Positions 1 to 7,530 of a DNA stretch of 64,000 nucleotides are shown one piece after another (within the stretch, counting starts at the first letter, position 1; each line of letters begins with the position of its first letter). Below the pieces are notes generated by a model. It saw nothing but the letters and a program-made list of their open reading frames with translations. It ran no database searches and was not told the DNA's origin. Origin of the DNA: Oceanobacillus sp. J11TS1 (GTDB lineage: Bacteria; Bacillota; Bacilli; Bacillales; Amphibacillaceae); assembly GCF_018333215.1 (NCBI RefSeq), contig NZ_BORO01000005.1:62001-126000 (forward strand), in the 5' to 3' direction. The position numbers and the translations under genes are program-made.

Positions 1-2
1 GT

Positions 3-98
3 AAAATGCGATTTAAAATAAATCTGTCCTTACTACGGTTTATTTTTATGGTTGTCTTGCTTCTTGCTTTAGCCGGCTTGATAATTTGGTTTGTTTAA
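3..98 (+). CDS. 3' end of a membrane protein gene, or a tiny single-TM protein
   Basis: An open frame runs from the window edge to TAA at 96-98. Its last 30 codons, from an ATG at 6, encode a basic N-terminus (MRFKINLSLLR) followed by one hydrophobic helix that ends almost at the C-terminus. I do not recognise it. It could be the end of a longer gene that starts outside the window or a stand-alone 30-residue membrane peptide; the sequence needed to see a ribosome-binding site is missing. In B. subtilis small ypb membrane-protein genes sit in this position, but no match is claimed. Confidence 0.35.
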   Translation, partial: KMRFKINLSLLRFIFMVVLLLALAGLIIWFV

Positions 99-156
99 GG
101 GACGAAGCGTGGTCATCTTCCAGACAAGCATCAAATGGTTTAATGTGTCCATAAAA

Positions 157-165
157 TGTTATAAT
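157..165 (+). promoter_or_regulatory. Extended -10 sigma-A promoter
   Basis: TGtTATAAT is a perfect -10 hexamer with the TGn extension. No good -35 box is seen 17 bases upstream, which is common for extended -10 promoters. Transcription would start near 172 and enter the folded region at 189-350, not a gene, so this may drive a non-coding RNA. Confidence 0.55.
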
Positions 166-171
166 TAGTGT

Positions 172-350
172 ACAAGCATATAATAATTACCTCTGAAATA
201 TAATAGAGGTTGCCTAACAGAGGAGTCGGTTAAAGTCTTAGAGATGCGCGGGATAATGCGATAGTCCTGCCTGGATCAAGAGCTGCGGATTGAAACTTTA
301 AGGCAGTGCGGGGCACCGCCAGCGAATTTCCCGCCTGTGGAGGTTAGTTG
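172..350 (+). ncRNA. Putative structured RNA of unknown family
   Basis: No open frame fits here, but several helices can be drawn by eye. ACCTCT 189-194 pairs with AGAGGT 205-210. CTAAC 214-218 pairs with GTTAG 343-347 as a closing stem. Inside it TTAAAGT 230-236 pairs with ACTTTAA 295-301, enclosing GCGGGA 248-253 with TCCTGC 265-270. A further GCGGG 308-312 pairs with CCCGC 330-334. The local GC content is higher than in nearby spacers. I compared it from memory with lysine, FMN, c-di-AMP, T-box, 6S and SRP RNAs and found no convincing match. It may be a leader RNA, a small RNA, or the inside of a repeat element, since an element-like end follows at 388-405. Confidence 0.4.
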
Positions 351-411
351 AATGCTTTCCAGTGATGGACCCTTTTTGTTAGAATTTTTGAACAACCTAT
401 AATAATGTGTA

Positions 412-755
412 TTCAAAAAGGAGGATAAAAAGGACCAAGTCGGCTAAGGTCGCAACGTCCTGTTGCAACGCCGACACTAGCACGTCCTGTGCGTCGAAAG
501 TTCGAGGCGGCGCAGCTCCCGGTAACGGAACGTCTGCTTTTAATACGTGAGTAGCGCTTTTGATGGGCGAGTAATCGCAAAAGCTCTTTGATGGGACGAG
601 TAACCGCAGTCCCAGTCCCAACGGAAAAGCAAGCTAACGAGCTTCCACAGGAGGTGGTGACTTCTACGTTGCCCACATGACGTGGGCGGTTTTAGTAGAA
701 GTTCCTTTTCCGCAGTGTCATTTTTACCGGACTTTTTGAACTTCCTCTAATAGAA
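412..755 (+). mobile_element. Miniature inverted-repeat element, copy 1
   Basis: The left end TTCAAAAAGG..gTAAAAA-type sequence at 412-431 is mirrored by the right end ..TTTTTACCGGACTTTTTGAA at 721-740, giving imperfect terminal inverted repeats. No transposase is encoded. Near the right end an internal hairpin is formed by ACTTCTAC (660-667) and GTAGAAGT around an inner GCCCAC/GTGGGC. A shorter relative at 13130-13332 shares both ends, the GCTAAGGTC segment just inside the left end, and the GGTTTTAGTAGAA segment near the right end. Shared end sequence continues past the right terminus as CCTCTAATAGAA. This looks like a non-autonomous, MITE-like or other palindromic repeat. Target duplications could not be defined by eye. 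Confidence 0.6.
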
Positions 756-899
756 AAAATGTACCAAATTATATGCTGTTTTTTCTTCTTAAGACCTATT
801 TTTAAAACGATACAAGCAGGTTATGTTCATCATTTGAAAAAAGTGCATATAGTATATAAATACTTGTTACGAAAGATAAGACTAAAAGGGGGATGCAGT

Positions 900-1481
900 A
901 TGCGAATCGAACGAATTTCAACAGATCAGTTTAAAATTTTTCTTACGTTCGATGATCTGATAGAAAGAGGGTTTACCCGAGAGGACTTATGGCATGATGC
1001 ATCTAATGTTCGTACTCTGTTTAGTGATATGATGTATGAAGCAAGCAGTGAGCTAGATATGGAGTTTGAAGGTATGTTGCTTGTACAGGTACACCTCATG
1101 CAGGCCCAAGGAATGCATATTTTTGTGACACATCAATATGAGGATATAGAGTTAGATAATGAATACATTGAGATGAAAGTAACACTGGATGAAAGCAAAG
1201 AGCTAATCTTTTCGTTTGATGATTTTGAAGAGGTCATTGCTGTGGCAGGATACTTATCAAATATGAATATTAAAGCATCCAGTGTGTATTACATGGAAAA
1301 TCGTTACTTTATGCTATTGGATCCTTACTTGCATACAGCCAGACATAAGGAAAACATTATTGCTGTCATGTCAGAATTTGCACACCCAAGTATATTAACT
1401 TCGCACCGTATAAAGGAATATGGTAAAGCTGTTTTTAACGGAGATGCTATTTCTAAGATTAATCAATATTTTGCTTCGTAG
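900..1481 (+). CDS. mecB: MecA-family adaptor protein (MecB/YpbH)
   Basis: A 193-residue protein starting MRIERISTDQ, the standard N-terminus of MecA-family adaptors, which hand substrates to the ClpC/ClpP protease in the cytosol. The N-terminal substrate-binding part is followed by a conserved C-terminal ClpC-binding domain (about residues 110-193). An upstream in-frame ATG at 759 is ignored because the ATG at 900 has a clear GGGGGATG ribosome site and gives the family length (194 in B. subtilis YpbH). Its position just before gudB matches ypbH rather than mecA, whose usual place is elsewhere. Adaptor function is inferred from family; YpbH targets are less well defined than those of MecA (ComK). 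Confidence 0.88.
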   Translation: MRIERISTDQFKIFLTFDDLIERGFTREDLWHDASNVRTLFSDMMYEASSELDMEFEGMLLVQVHLMQAQGMHIFVTHQYEDIELDNEYIEMKVTLDESKELIFSFDDFEEVIAVAGYLSNMNIKASSVYYMENRYFMLLDPYLHTARHKENIIAVMSEFAHPSILTSHRIKEYGKAVFNGDAISKINQYFAS

Positions 1482-1510
1482 TAAAACTCTCGGAAATAAT
1501 CTGGCTTTAA

Positions 1511-1552
1511 AGTTCATAATTTCTCTTTAAGATTTAGAAGAAATTATGAACT
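1511..1552. repeat. 14-bp perfect inverted repeat after mecB
   Basis: AGTTCATAATTTCT at 1511-1524 is repeated as its exact complement at 1539-1552 with a 14-base loop. There is no T-run on either side, so it is a weak terminator candidate. It may be an mRNA 3'-end stabiliser or processing signal for mecB. Confidence 0.5.
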
Positions 1553-1628
1553 GTCAGGCTGGAAATGGGAACTCGCAATCTATTGTTCTCTTACCGGAAA
1601 GTTAGAAGAAAGGATGTTGTCTCTTTTA

Positions 1629-1656
1629 TTGCATATTCATCAGGAAAGTGTATACT
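1629..1656 (+). promoter_or_regulatory. Sigma-A-like promoter for gudB
   Basis: TTGCAT at 1629-1634 and TATACT at 1651-1656 are separated by 16 bases. They lie 51 bases ahead of the gudB start codon. The call rests on box sequence and spacing only. Confidence 0.5.
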
Positions 1657-1706
1657 AAACCTTGAGTGAGTCAAACATTGATATATATAGTAGGGGGTAA
1701 ATATTA

Positions 1707-2987
1707 ATGGTAGCCGATAAAGCAGGAGATGCTTCCAAAGAAAATCAAGAGAATACAGACGTTTTAAATTCAACTTTATCTATTGTGGAAACCGCATTAA
1801 ATAAACTTGGTTACCCTGAAGAAGTATTTGAATTATTAAAAGAACCTTTACGAATGCTTACTGTTCGTATACCAGTTCGCATGGATGATGGGCATGTTAA
1901 AGTTTTCACCGGCTATAGGGCACAGCATAATGATGCTATCGGTCCAACAAAAGGTGGTATCCGGTTTCATCCAGATGTTACAGAAACAGAAGTGAAAGCA
2001 CTTTCAATCTGGATGAGCTTAAAAGCTGGTATTGTAGATTTGCCTTATGGGGGAGCAAAAGGCGGAATAATCTGTGATCCGAGGGAAATGTCCTTTAAAG
2101 AATTGGAAGCTCTAAGCAGAGGATATGTAAGAGCTGTAAGCCAAATTGTTGGTCCGACAAAAGATATCCCTGCTCCAGATGTATTTACGAATTCACAGAT
2201 CATGGCATGGATGATGGATGAATATAGTAAAATTGATAAATTAAATAATCCTGGCTTTATAACTGGAAAACCAATCGTTCTTGGCGGTTCGCATGGCAGA
2301 GAATCAGCAACAGCTAAAGGGGTGACGATTGCTTTAAATGAGGCAGCGAAAAAGAAAGGAATCGACATCAACGGAGCAAGGGTTGTTATTCAAGGCTTCG
2401 GAAACGCAGGAAGTTTTCTTTCCAAATTTTTGCATGATGCAGGTGCGAAAGTTGTCGCAATCTCAGATGCGTATGGAGCCCTCCATGATCCGAACGGTTT
2501 AGATATCGATTACTTGCTTGACCGCAGGGATAGTTTTGGCACGGTAACGAAACTATTTGATAATACCATTACGAATAAAGAGTTATTTGAGCTTGATTGC
2601 GATATCATCGTACCAGCGGCGGTTGAAAATCAAATCACCAGAGATAATGCGCATAATATTAAAGCATCCATTATTGTAGAGGCAGCAAATGGTCCAACAA
2701 CAATGGAAGCAACCAAAATTCTTACTGATAAGGATGTGCTTATCGTGCCAGATGTTCTAGCATCTGCCGGCGGAGTTACTGTTTCTTATTTTGAATGGGT
2801 TCAAAATAATCAAGGTTTCTATTGGAGCGAAGAAGAAATCGACAGACGGTTGCATGAAATTATGATAAAATCTTTCAATAATATATACAATGTGTCAAAA
2901 ACAAGGAAAATTGATATGCGATTGGCTGCCTATATGGTAGGTGTACGGAAAATGGCAGAAGCCTCTCGCTTTAGAGGCTGGGTATAA
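1707..2987 (+). CDS. gudB: NAD-specific glutamate dehydrogenase
   Basis: A 426-residue member of the hexameric Glu/Leu/Phe/Val dehydrogenase family that converts glutamate to 2-oxoglutarate and ammonia. The substrate-binding lysine region GGAKGG (about residue 115) and the Rossmann motif GFGNAG (about residue 232) are intact. Length matches B. subtilis GudB/RocG (about 425). The start ATG has GGGGG eight bases upstream. The mecB-gudB-ypdA order identifies it as gudB rather than rocG. Laboratory B. subtilis carries an inactivating 9-bp duplication in gudB; no such tandem repeat is evident here, so the enzyme should be active. A strong terminator closes the unit. Confidence 0.95.
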   Translation: MVADKAGDASKENQENTDVLNSTLSIVETALNKLGYPEEVFELLKEPLRMLTVRIPVRMDDGHVKVFTGYRAQHNDAIGPTKGGIRFHPDVTETEVKALSIWMSLKAGIVDLPYGGAKGGIICDPREMSFKELEALSRGYVRAVSQIVGPTKDIPAPDVFTNSQIMAWMMDEYSKIDKLNNPGFITGKPIVLGGSHGRESATAKGVTIALNEAAKKKGIDINGARVVIQGFGNAGSFLSKFLHDAGAKVVAISDAYGALHDPNGLDIDYLLDRRDSFGTVTKLFDNTITNKELFELDCDIIVPAAVENQITRDNAHNIKASIIVEAANGPTTMEATKILTDKDVLIVPDVLASAGGVTVSYFEWVQNNQGFYWSEEEIDRRLHEIMIKSFNNIYNVSKTRKIDMRLAAYMVGVRKMAEASRFRGWV

Positions 2988-2995
2988 TTTAAAAG

Positions 2996-3040
2996 AAACA
3001 AATAAAAAACTCTTCCAAGCTAAGAGTTTTTTATTTGTTT
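2996..3040. terminator. gudB intrinsic terminator
   Basis: AAACAAATAAAAAACTCTT (2996-3014) pairs with AAGAGTTTTTTATTTGTTT (3022-3040) around a 7-base loop. The symmetric A and T tracts would allow termination from either direction, though only gudB enters it. Confidence 0.9.
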
Positions 3041-3217
3041 GAGAAGAACCATCTTTTGAATTTGCTATGTCGGATGGTTCATTGTAAGATAATCAATGAA
3101 ATTTATTTGTTTTACAGTGCGGTCAACGTAGTAAAACTTTAACATACGAAGTATAACCGATTCACTAAAAGGTACGTGAATATGGTTTTCCTAGAGGTAA
3201 ATGAAGGAAGGGTTAAA

Positions 3218-4192
3218 ATGTTAAACGAAAATATTATTATTATTGGAGCTGGACCGTGTGGAATGGCATGTGCTTTAGAGCTTCAAAAAAAGGGTGAGAA
3301 CCCGCTTTTAATTGAAAAAGGAAATGTAGCACAAACGATTAGCAACTTTCCAACACATCAAACATTCTTTAGTTCAAGTGACCGTTTAGAAATAGGCGGG
3401 GTTCCGTTTATTTCCGAAAATAAAAAACCAGTACGAAATCAAGCGATGGTTTATTACAGAGAGGTTGCCGAACGAAATAAACTTCGTGTGAATGCTTTTG
3501 AGAAATTAGTATCTCTCGAAAAAGATGGAGAGAGCTTTTTCTTAAAAACGCTCAAAAGGAACGGGGAAGAAAATAATTACCGTGCCAACAAAGTGATTAT
3601 GGCGACAGGTTATTATGATCAACCGAATTATTTAGATGTCCCTGGAGAATCATTACCAAAAGTAATGCATTATTTTAAAGAAGCACATGAGTACTTTAAT
3701 CAGAAAGTCGCTGTAATCGGTGGTAAAAATTCCTCTGTAGATGCGACGATTGAGCTACACAAAGCAGGAGCGCATGTAACGATTATCTACCGGGGAGATA
3801 AATATTCGAAGAGCATTAAACCTTGGATTTTACCTGAATTTGAATCGCTTGTTCGAAATGGCAAAGTGGACATGATTTTTGAAGCTAGTGTGAAAGAAAT
3901 CACCGATACCCATCTCACTTATCAAAAGAATGGGGAAACGTTCACTATTGAAAATGATTTTGTATTTGCGATGACAGGTTACCGGCCAGATTATCGGTTA
4001 TTAAGACAAGCTGGTGTAGAGATTAATTTAGAAAATGGCAAGCCTGTCCATGATGCATCCACGATGGAAACCAATGTGAAAAACTTGTACATCGCAGGGG
4101 TTGTAGCAGCTGGATATGATAATAATAAAGTATTTATTGAAAATGGTCGCTTTCATGGTGAGCAGATTGCCAAAGCAATATTTTCTCATTAA
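3218..4192 (+). CDS. ypdA: Bacilliredoxin reductase, YpdA family
   Basis: A 324-residue FAD/NADPH oxidoreductase of the thioredoxin-reductase-like fold. In Firmicutes YpdA reduces bacilliredoxins as part of bacillithiol (BSH) redox repair in the cytosol. Visible are the FAD motif GAGPCG (residues 10-15), the YPTHQTFF-like segment FPTHQTFFSS, the NADPH-binding GGKNSS motif (about 168-173) and the late MTGYRPD and FIENGRF signatures. The ATG at 3218, with GAAGGAAGGG upstream, is chosen over 3176 because it gives the family length and places the Rossmann fold at the N-terminus. bshA, the first bacillithiol biosynthesis gene, lies at 40752 in the same window. Confidence 0.9.
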   Translation: MLNENIIIIGAGPCGMACALELQKKGENPLLIEKGNVAQTISNFPTHQTFFSSSDRLEIGGVPFISENKKPVRNQAMVYYREVAERNKLRVNAFEKLVSLEKDGESFFLKTLKRNGEENNYRANKVIMATGYYDQPNYLDVPGESLPKVMHYFKEAHEYFNQKVAVIGGKNSSVDATIELHKAGAHVTIIYRGDKYSKSIKPWILPEFESLVRNGKVDMIFEASVKEITDTHLTYQKNGETFTIENDFVFAMTGYRPDYRLLRQAGVEINLENGKPVHDASTMETNVKNLYIAGVVAAGYDNNKVFIENGRFHGEQIAKAIFSH

Positions 4193-4589
4193 AAATTTAG
4201 AGTCAACACCAAATTCAAGGCTTAGATTAAAAAGTTCGTATAAATTTCTTAGTAGCCTTAACCAGCGCAGGAAAAACGCGGAGGCTCCTTGGTGGAGCCA
4301 AAAATTTATAATGTGCTTTTACTTCAACAGAGCGATCTTACCAAAAGATAGTATCTTAATGAATAAAGTCTTTTCTTCGCGGAAGGATTTTCACTTCCAC
4401 GAAGTAAAAGATACATATTTAAAGAGAGCAAACATCATTAATAATTTAATAATAAAAAAGGGCAACATCAAAATCGATGGTTGATATTGGATAGGATCGT
4501 AACGCCAGCGGGCATTTGTGCTCGCTCGTATAAATCATACCTAGATTGTAACCATCGTTTCTGGTGCAGAGCCAAAAAAAGAAGGTAAT
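4193..4589. other. 397-base non-coding gap before ansA
   Basis: No credible gene. It holds an AT-rich run, a short hairpin GGCTCCttGGtGGAGCC near 4283, a long imperfect hairpin at 4369-4411 (TCTTTTCTTCG/CGAAGTAAAAGA with an inner GGAAG/CTTCC), a second hairpin AGCGGGC/GTGCTCGCT near 4507-4526, and a GTAACCATCG motif at 4548 that recurs upstream of three other genes. A 122-codon open frame at 4116-4484 overlaps ypdA and reads as noise. The stacked hairpins could form an ansA leader, but I recognise no known family. Confidence 0.5.
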
Positions 4590-5558
4590 ATGATGAAAAA
4601 AGTCTTGTTAATAGCAACGGGAGGAACGATTGCAAGTGATAAGAATGAGAAAAGCGGTAAATTAGCCTCTGGTGTATTATCTGGGGAAGAAATCATTGAA
4701 AAATGTGCTATTCCAACGGATATTCAAGTCAAAGTAGATTCCCTTTTTCAAAAAGCAAGTATCCATTTAAACTTCTCTGATTTAATAAAGATAAAGGAGA
4801 AATTGGATAACTATTTAAGGAAAGAAGCTTTTGATGGTGTTGTTATTACACAAGGGACAGACACGTTAGAAGAAGCTTCCTATTTCATGCATTTAATTTC
4901 AAATTATAAAATCCCTGTTGTATTTACCGGATCACAGCGTTCCCCTAAGGAAGTAGGTACGGATTCTTACATCAACATAAAAAACGCTGTACTTGCAGCT
5001 TGTAGTGAAGAATTAAGGGATATTGGCGTTACGGTAGTGTTCAATGAACGTATTTTCCATTCTCGCTATGTACGGAAGGAGCATGCCTCCAACATTCAAG
5101 GTTTTAATGCATTTGGTTATGGTTATTTAGGTATCATCGATAATGATACTGTACGCGTATTTCAAAAACCTATTTATCGAGAATATTTAGAGTTAAAAAG
5201 GGATTTACCAACAGTAGATATTATAAAGGTATATATGGATGCAGATGGGAAATATATACAGGCAGCGATTGATAGCGGGGTTAAAGGTCTGGTTCTTGAA
5301 GGAGTTGGAAGAGGGCAAGTATCACGAGCAATGATGCCAGCTATCAAGGAATGTATTAGGAAAGGGATTACTGTAGTGATAACGACTTCCGCAGTGGAAG
5401 GGGAGGTTTACCCCACCTATGATTATGAAGGAAGCACCTATGACCTCATGGAGAATGGTGTCCTCTTAGGAAGAGATTACGATAGTAAAAAAGCAAGAAT
5501 TAAGCTTCTTGTCGGTCTGGCAAGTGATGTAGAACTAGAACACTTATTTGATATGTAA
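4590..5558 (+). CDS. ansA: L-asparaginase, type I (cytosolic)
   Basis: A 322-residue asparaginase that hydrolyses asparagine to aspartate and ammonia. The first catalytic threonine is in GGTIAS (residues 11-16), and the second triad element in QGTDTLEE, where the more usual HGTDT histidine is replaced by glutamine. A mid-protein TGSQRSP segment is also conserved. No signal peptide is present, so the enzyme is cytosolic. ATG at 4590 has GAAGG upstream; a second in-frame ATG follows at once. It sits between ypdA and prsW, a place where B. subtilis has no asparaginase (there ansA is with ansB), so this is a lineage-specific arrangement. Confidence 0.9.
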   Translation: MMKKVLLIATGGTIASDKNEKSGKLASGVLSGEEIIEKCAIPTDIQVKVDSLFQKASIHLNFSDLIKIKEKLDNYLRKEAFDGVVITQGTDTLEEASYFMHLISNYKIPVVFTGSQRSPKEVGTDSYINIKNAVLAACSEELRDIGVTVVFNERIFHSRYVRKEHASNIQGFNAFGYGYLGIIDNDTVRVFQKPIYREYLELKRDLPTVDIIKVYMDADGKYIQAAIDSGVKGLVLEGVGRGQVSRAMMPAIKECIRKGITVVITTSAVEGEVYPTYDYEGSTYDLMENGVLLGRDYDSKKARIKLLVGLASDVELEHLFDM

Positions 5559-5592
5559 TTTTTAATCGAATAGAGAAGAGGAGTAAGAATCC

Positions 5593-6273
5593 ATGGTAGC
5601 TGCTCTATCTGCTGGTATTGCCCCTGCTGTAGCTTTTATGACTTTTATTTATTTACGTGATCGCATTACAGAACCGCTTTGGTTAATAGCCCGCATGTTT
5701 GTTACAGGCGCTTTAATTGTTCTGCCTATAATGTTTATTCAGTATGGTATTCATACAGAAATGAACCATGTCCCCATTATCATGGAAGCATTTCTCTTTA
5801 GTGCATTTTTAGAAGAGTTTTTTAAATGGTTTATGTTTATGTTTTTAATTTATCAACATGAGGAATTTGATAACCATTATGATGGAATTGTGTATGCTAG
5901 TGCAATTAGTTTAGGGTTTGCCTCTTTAGAAAATGTATTCTATTTATTATCAAATGGAATTGAATTTGCCTGGATGCGTGCCCTTTATCCCGTTTCCTCT
6001 CATGCCCTTTTTGGAATAATTATGGGTTATTACTTAGGCAAAGCAAAAATGTATGCTAAATACAAACGCAGATATTCAACGATGGCATTTGTTCTGCCGG
6101 TATTATTGCATGGCATATACAACTACATATTACTTGGGCTGAATCAATTTATCATTACTTTATCAATATTCTTAGCATGCGTATGGATTTTTGCTATTTA
6201 TCGGTTAAAGCATGCTAGAATGTATGATATTCGATTCCTACCTAATAAAATAAACAAAAAAACTAACGAATAA
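5593..6273 (+). CDS. prsW: Intramembrane protease PrsW (site-1 protease for RsiW)
   Basis: A 226-residue polytopic membrane protease of the PrsW family (CPBP-like superfamily). In B. subtilis it starts the proteolytic destruction of anti-sigma factor RsiW in response to envelope stress and so releases sigma-W. Diagnostic features are the EEFFKWF motif in a membrane segment (about residues 76-82), HYDGIVY shortly after, the conserved histidine in SSHALFG, and LLHGIYN near the C-terminus. Length agrees with B. subtilis PrsW (218). ATG at 5593 has GAAGAGGAG upstream. The gene keeps its place between ypdA and sleB. Whether rsiW exists in this genome is not visible here. Confidence 0.9.
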   Translation: MVAALSAGIAPAVAFMTFIYLRDRITEPLWLIARMFVTGALIVLPIMFIQYGIHTEMNHVPIIMEAFLFSAFLEEFFKWFMFMFLIYQHEEFDNHYDGIVYASAISLGFASLENVFYLLSNGIEFAWMRALYPVSSHALFGIIMGYYLGKAKMYAKYKRRYSTMAFVLPVLLHGIYNYILLGLNQFIITLSIFLACVWIFAIYRLKHARMYDIRFLPNKINKKTNE

Positions 6274-6298
6274 AATCTGTTCGTTAGTTTTTTTGTTT
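6252..6298 (+). terminator. prsW terminator
   Basis: AAACAAAAAAACTAACGAA (6252-6270) pairs with TTCGTTAGTTTTTTTGTTT (6280-6298) over a 9-base loop. The left arm lies inside the last codons of prsW, which are lysine and asparagine rich. Confidence 0.9.
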
Positions 6299-6740
6299 AA
6301 AGTTACCATTTATAAAGAGCTAGTTTATTTGATTTTAAATGTGGATGCATAAAAAGAAGAATTGCACAAAAAATAGGCTTAGATAAAACGAAACTTCAAT
6401 CTGCGGGAGTCTTTGCTCTTCTCCCGTGGACTGTGAGTAAAGTTAATCAGGAATTTTCGTCCGTTATCTCCTGCTTTAGTCTTGTTTTTTACTGCCTTCA
6501 AGAAGGTATAAATGCACAAAAAATAAGCATGTTCAACAGTTTTATTAGGGTGAGGAGCTGTAGCCCAATTAGGGCGCCTTTAAAGCTCTGGTTTGCCAAG
6601 TTTCCTTTAAGGCAGGATATTTACGGACGGTTATCCGTGATAAAAATTTCTATATTACCAATCTTTAACCTGTTTCCTAAATTGGATAGAGGGAGGCTGT
6701 TGTTAAAAAAGGTAAAACAGAAGAAAATGGAGGCATAAAT
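6299..6740. other. 442-base non-coding gap before sleB
   Basis: I find no credible gene; the open frame at 6433-6738 has unnatural composition. A hairpin CGGGAG/CTCCCG lies at about 6402-6426. The phrase TGCACAAAAAATA occurs at about 6362 and again at about 6510. A sigma-G promoter would be expected for sleB, but no convincing match is seen near the start codon. Confidence 0.5.
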
Positions 6741-7514
6741 ATGAACCGACAACAAAAGCCTATGATTTATAGCTTAACATTCTTTATACTCCTGGCTACA
6801 TTTGTTTTCGCAAAACCGGAACAGGCAGATGCATTTAGTAATCAAGTTATTCAACAAGGGGCAGTTGGAGAAGATGTCATTGAGTTACAAGCTAGATTAA
6901 AACATATTGGTTTTTATAACGGCAAAATTGATGGTGTGTTTGGCTGGGGAACTTATTGGGCTTTACGAAACTTCCAATATGAATTTGGAATGGAGATTGA
7001 TGGTTTAGCAGGCCAATCAACGAAAGATAAATTAACAAAAGCAACAGAATATGATGAGCAAAAGGTGAAGCAAGAAATGAATGGTACCCAAGCTACTCCA
7101 TCTGGAGGAAATGAAAGAGAAAGTACGCCAACTGGATCTGTAAATGTTCCACAAGGGTATTCTAATAATGATATTCAGCTGATGGCAAATGCAGTATATG
7201 GAGAAGCGAGGGGAGAGCCCTACGAAGGACAAGTAGCCGTAGCTGCAGTTATCCTCAATCGATTAAATAGTCCGCTATTTCCAGATACATTGTCTGGCGT
7301 AATTTTTGAACCGAGGGCGTTTACAGCGGTAGCGGATGGACAGATATGGCTGGAGCCAAACGAGAAAGCAAGAGAAGCCGTGCTCGATGCTATAAATGGC
7401 TGGGATCCCTCTGGTAATGCACTTTATTATTTCAATCCGGATACCGCAACTTCAGGTTGGATTTGGACAAGGCCACAGATTAAAACCATTGGAAAACATA
7501 TATTTTGTAGTTAG
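6741..7514 (+). CDS. sleB: Spore cortex-lytic enzyme SleB
   Basis: A 257-residue germination enzyme, a lytic transglycosylase that cleaves cortex peptidoglycan containing muramic-delta-lactam. An N-terminal signal peptide (about residues 1-32, hydrophobic core SLTFFILLATFVFA) is followed by a peptidoglycan-binding type 1 domain (about 36-95), a serine/threonine-rich linker and the C-terminal hydrolase_2 catalytic domain. The catalytic glutamate is in the VYGEARGEP segment. The protein ends in HIFCS, typical for SleB. It is shorter than B. subtilis SleB (305) but matches the B. cereus form (about 259). It is followed 16 bases later by ypeB, its required partner. Confidence 0.95.
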   Translation: MNRQQKPMIYSLTFFILLATFVFAKPEQADAFSNQVIQQGAVGEDVIELQARLKHIGFYNGKIDGVFGWGTYWALRNFQYEFGMEIDGLAGQSTKDKLTKATEYDEQKVKQEMNGTQATPSGGNERESTPTGSVNVPQGYSNNDIQLMANAVYGEARGEPYEGQVAVAAVILNRLNSPLFPDTLSGVIFEPRAFTAVADGQIWLEPNEKAREAVLDAINGWDPSGNALYYFNPDTATSGWIWTRPQIKTIGKHIFCS

Positions 7515-7530
7515 AAAGGTGTGAAAATTA

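Noticed and set aside
205-350. Lysine riboswitch
   Set aside because: AGAGGTTGC at 205 resembles the start of the L-box, but the GCCGAAG and GGCTGAAAGG core elements are absent and AGAGGT is used in a local hairpin.
397-676. Two overlapping minus-strand frames of 74 and 87 codons
   Set aside because: They lie inside the inverted-repeat element and reflect its composition.
759-899. Upstream extension of mecB
   Set aside because: The added residues are not family-like and a clear ribosome site precedes the ATG at 900.
4116-4484. 122-codon + strand frame overlapping the ypdA end
   Set aside because: It shares 77 bases with ypdA in another frame, has no good ribosome site, and crosses hairpins; composition does not resemble a protein.
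6433-6738. 101-codon + strand frame before sleB
   Set aside because: No ribosome site and no recognisable domain; the region has the character of spacer.
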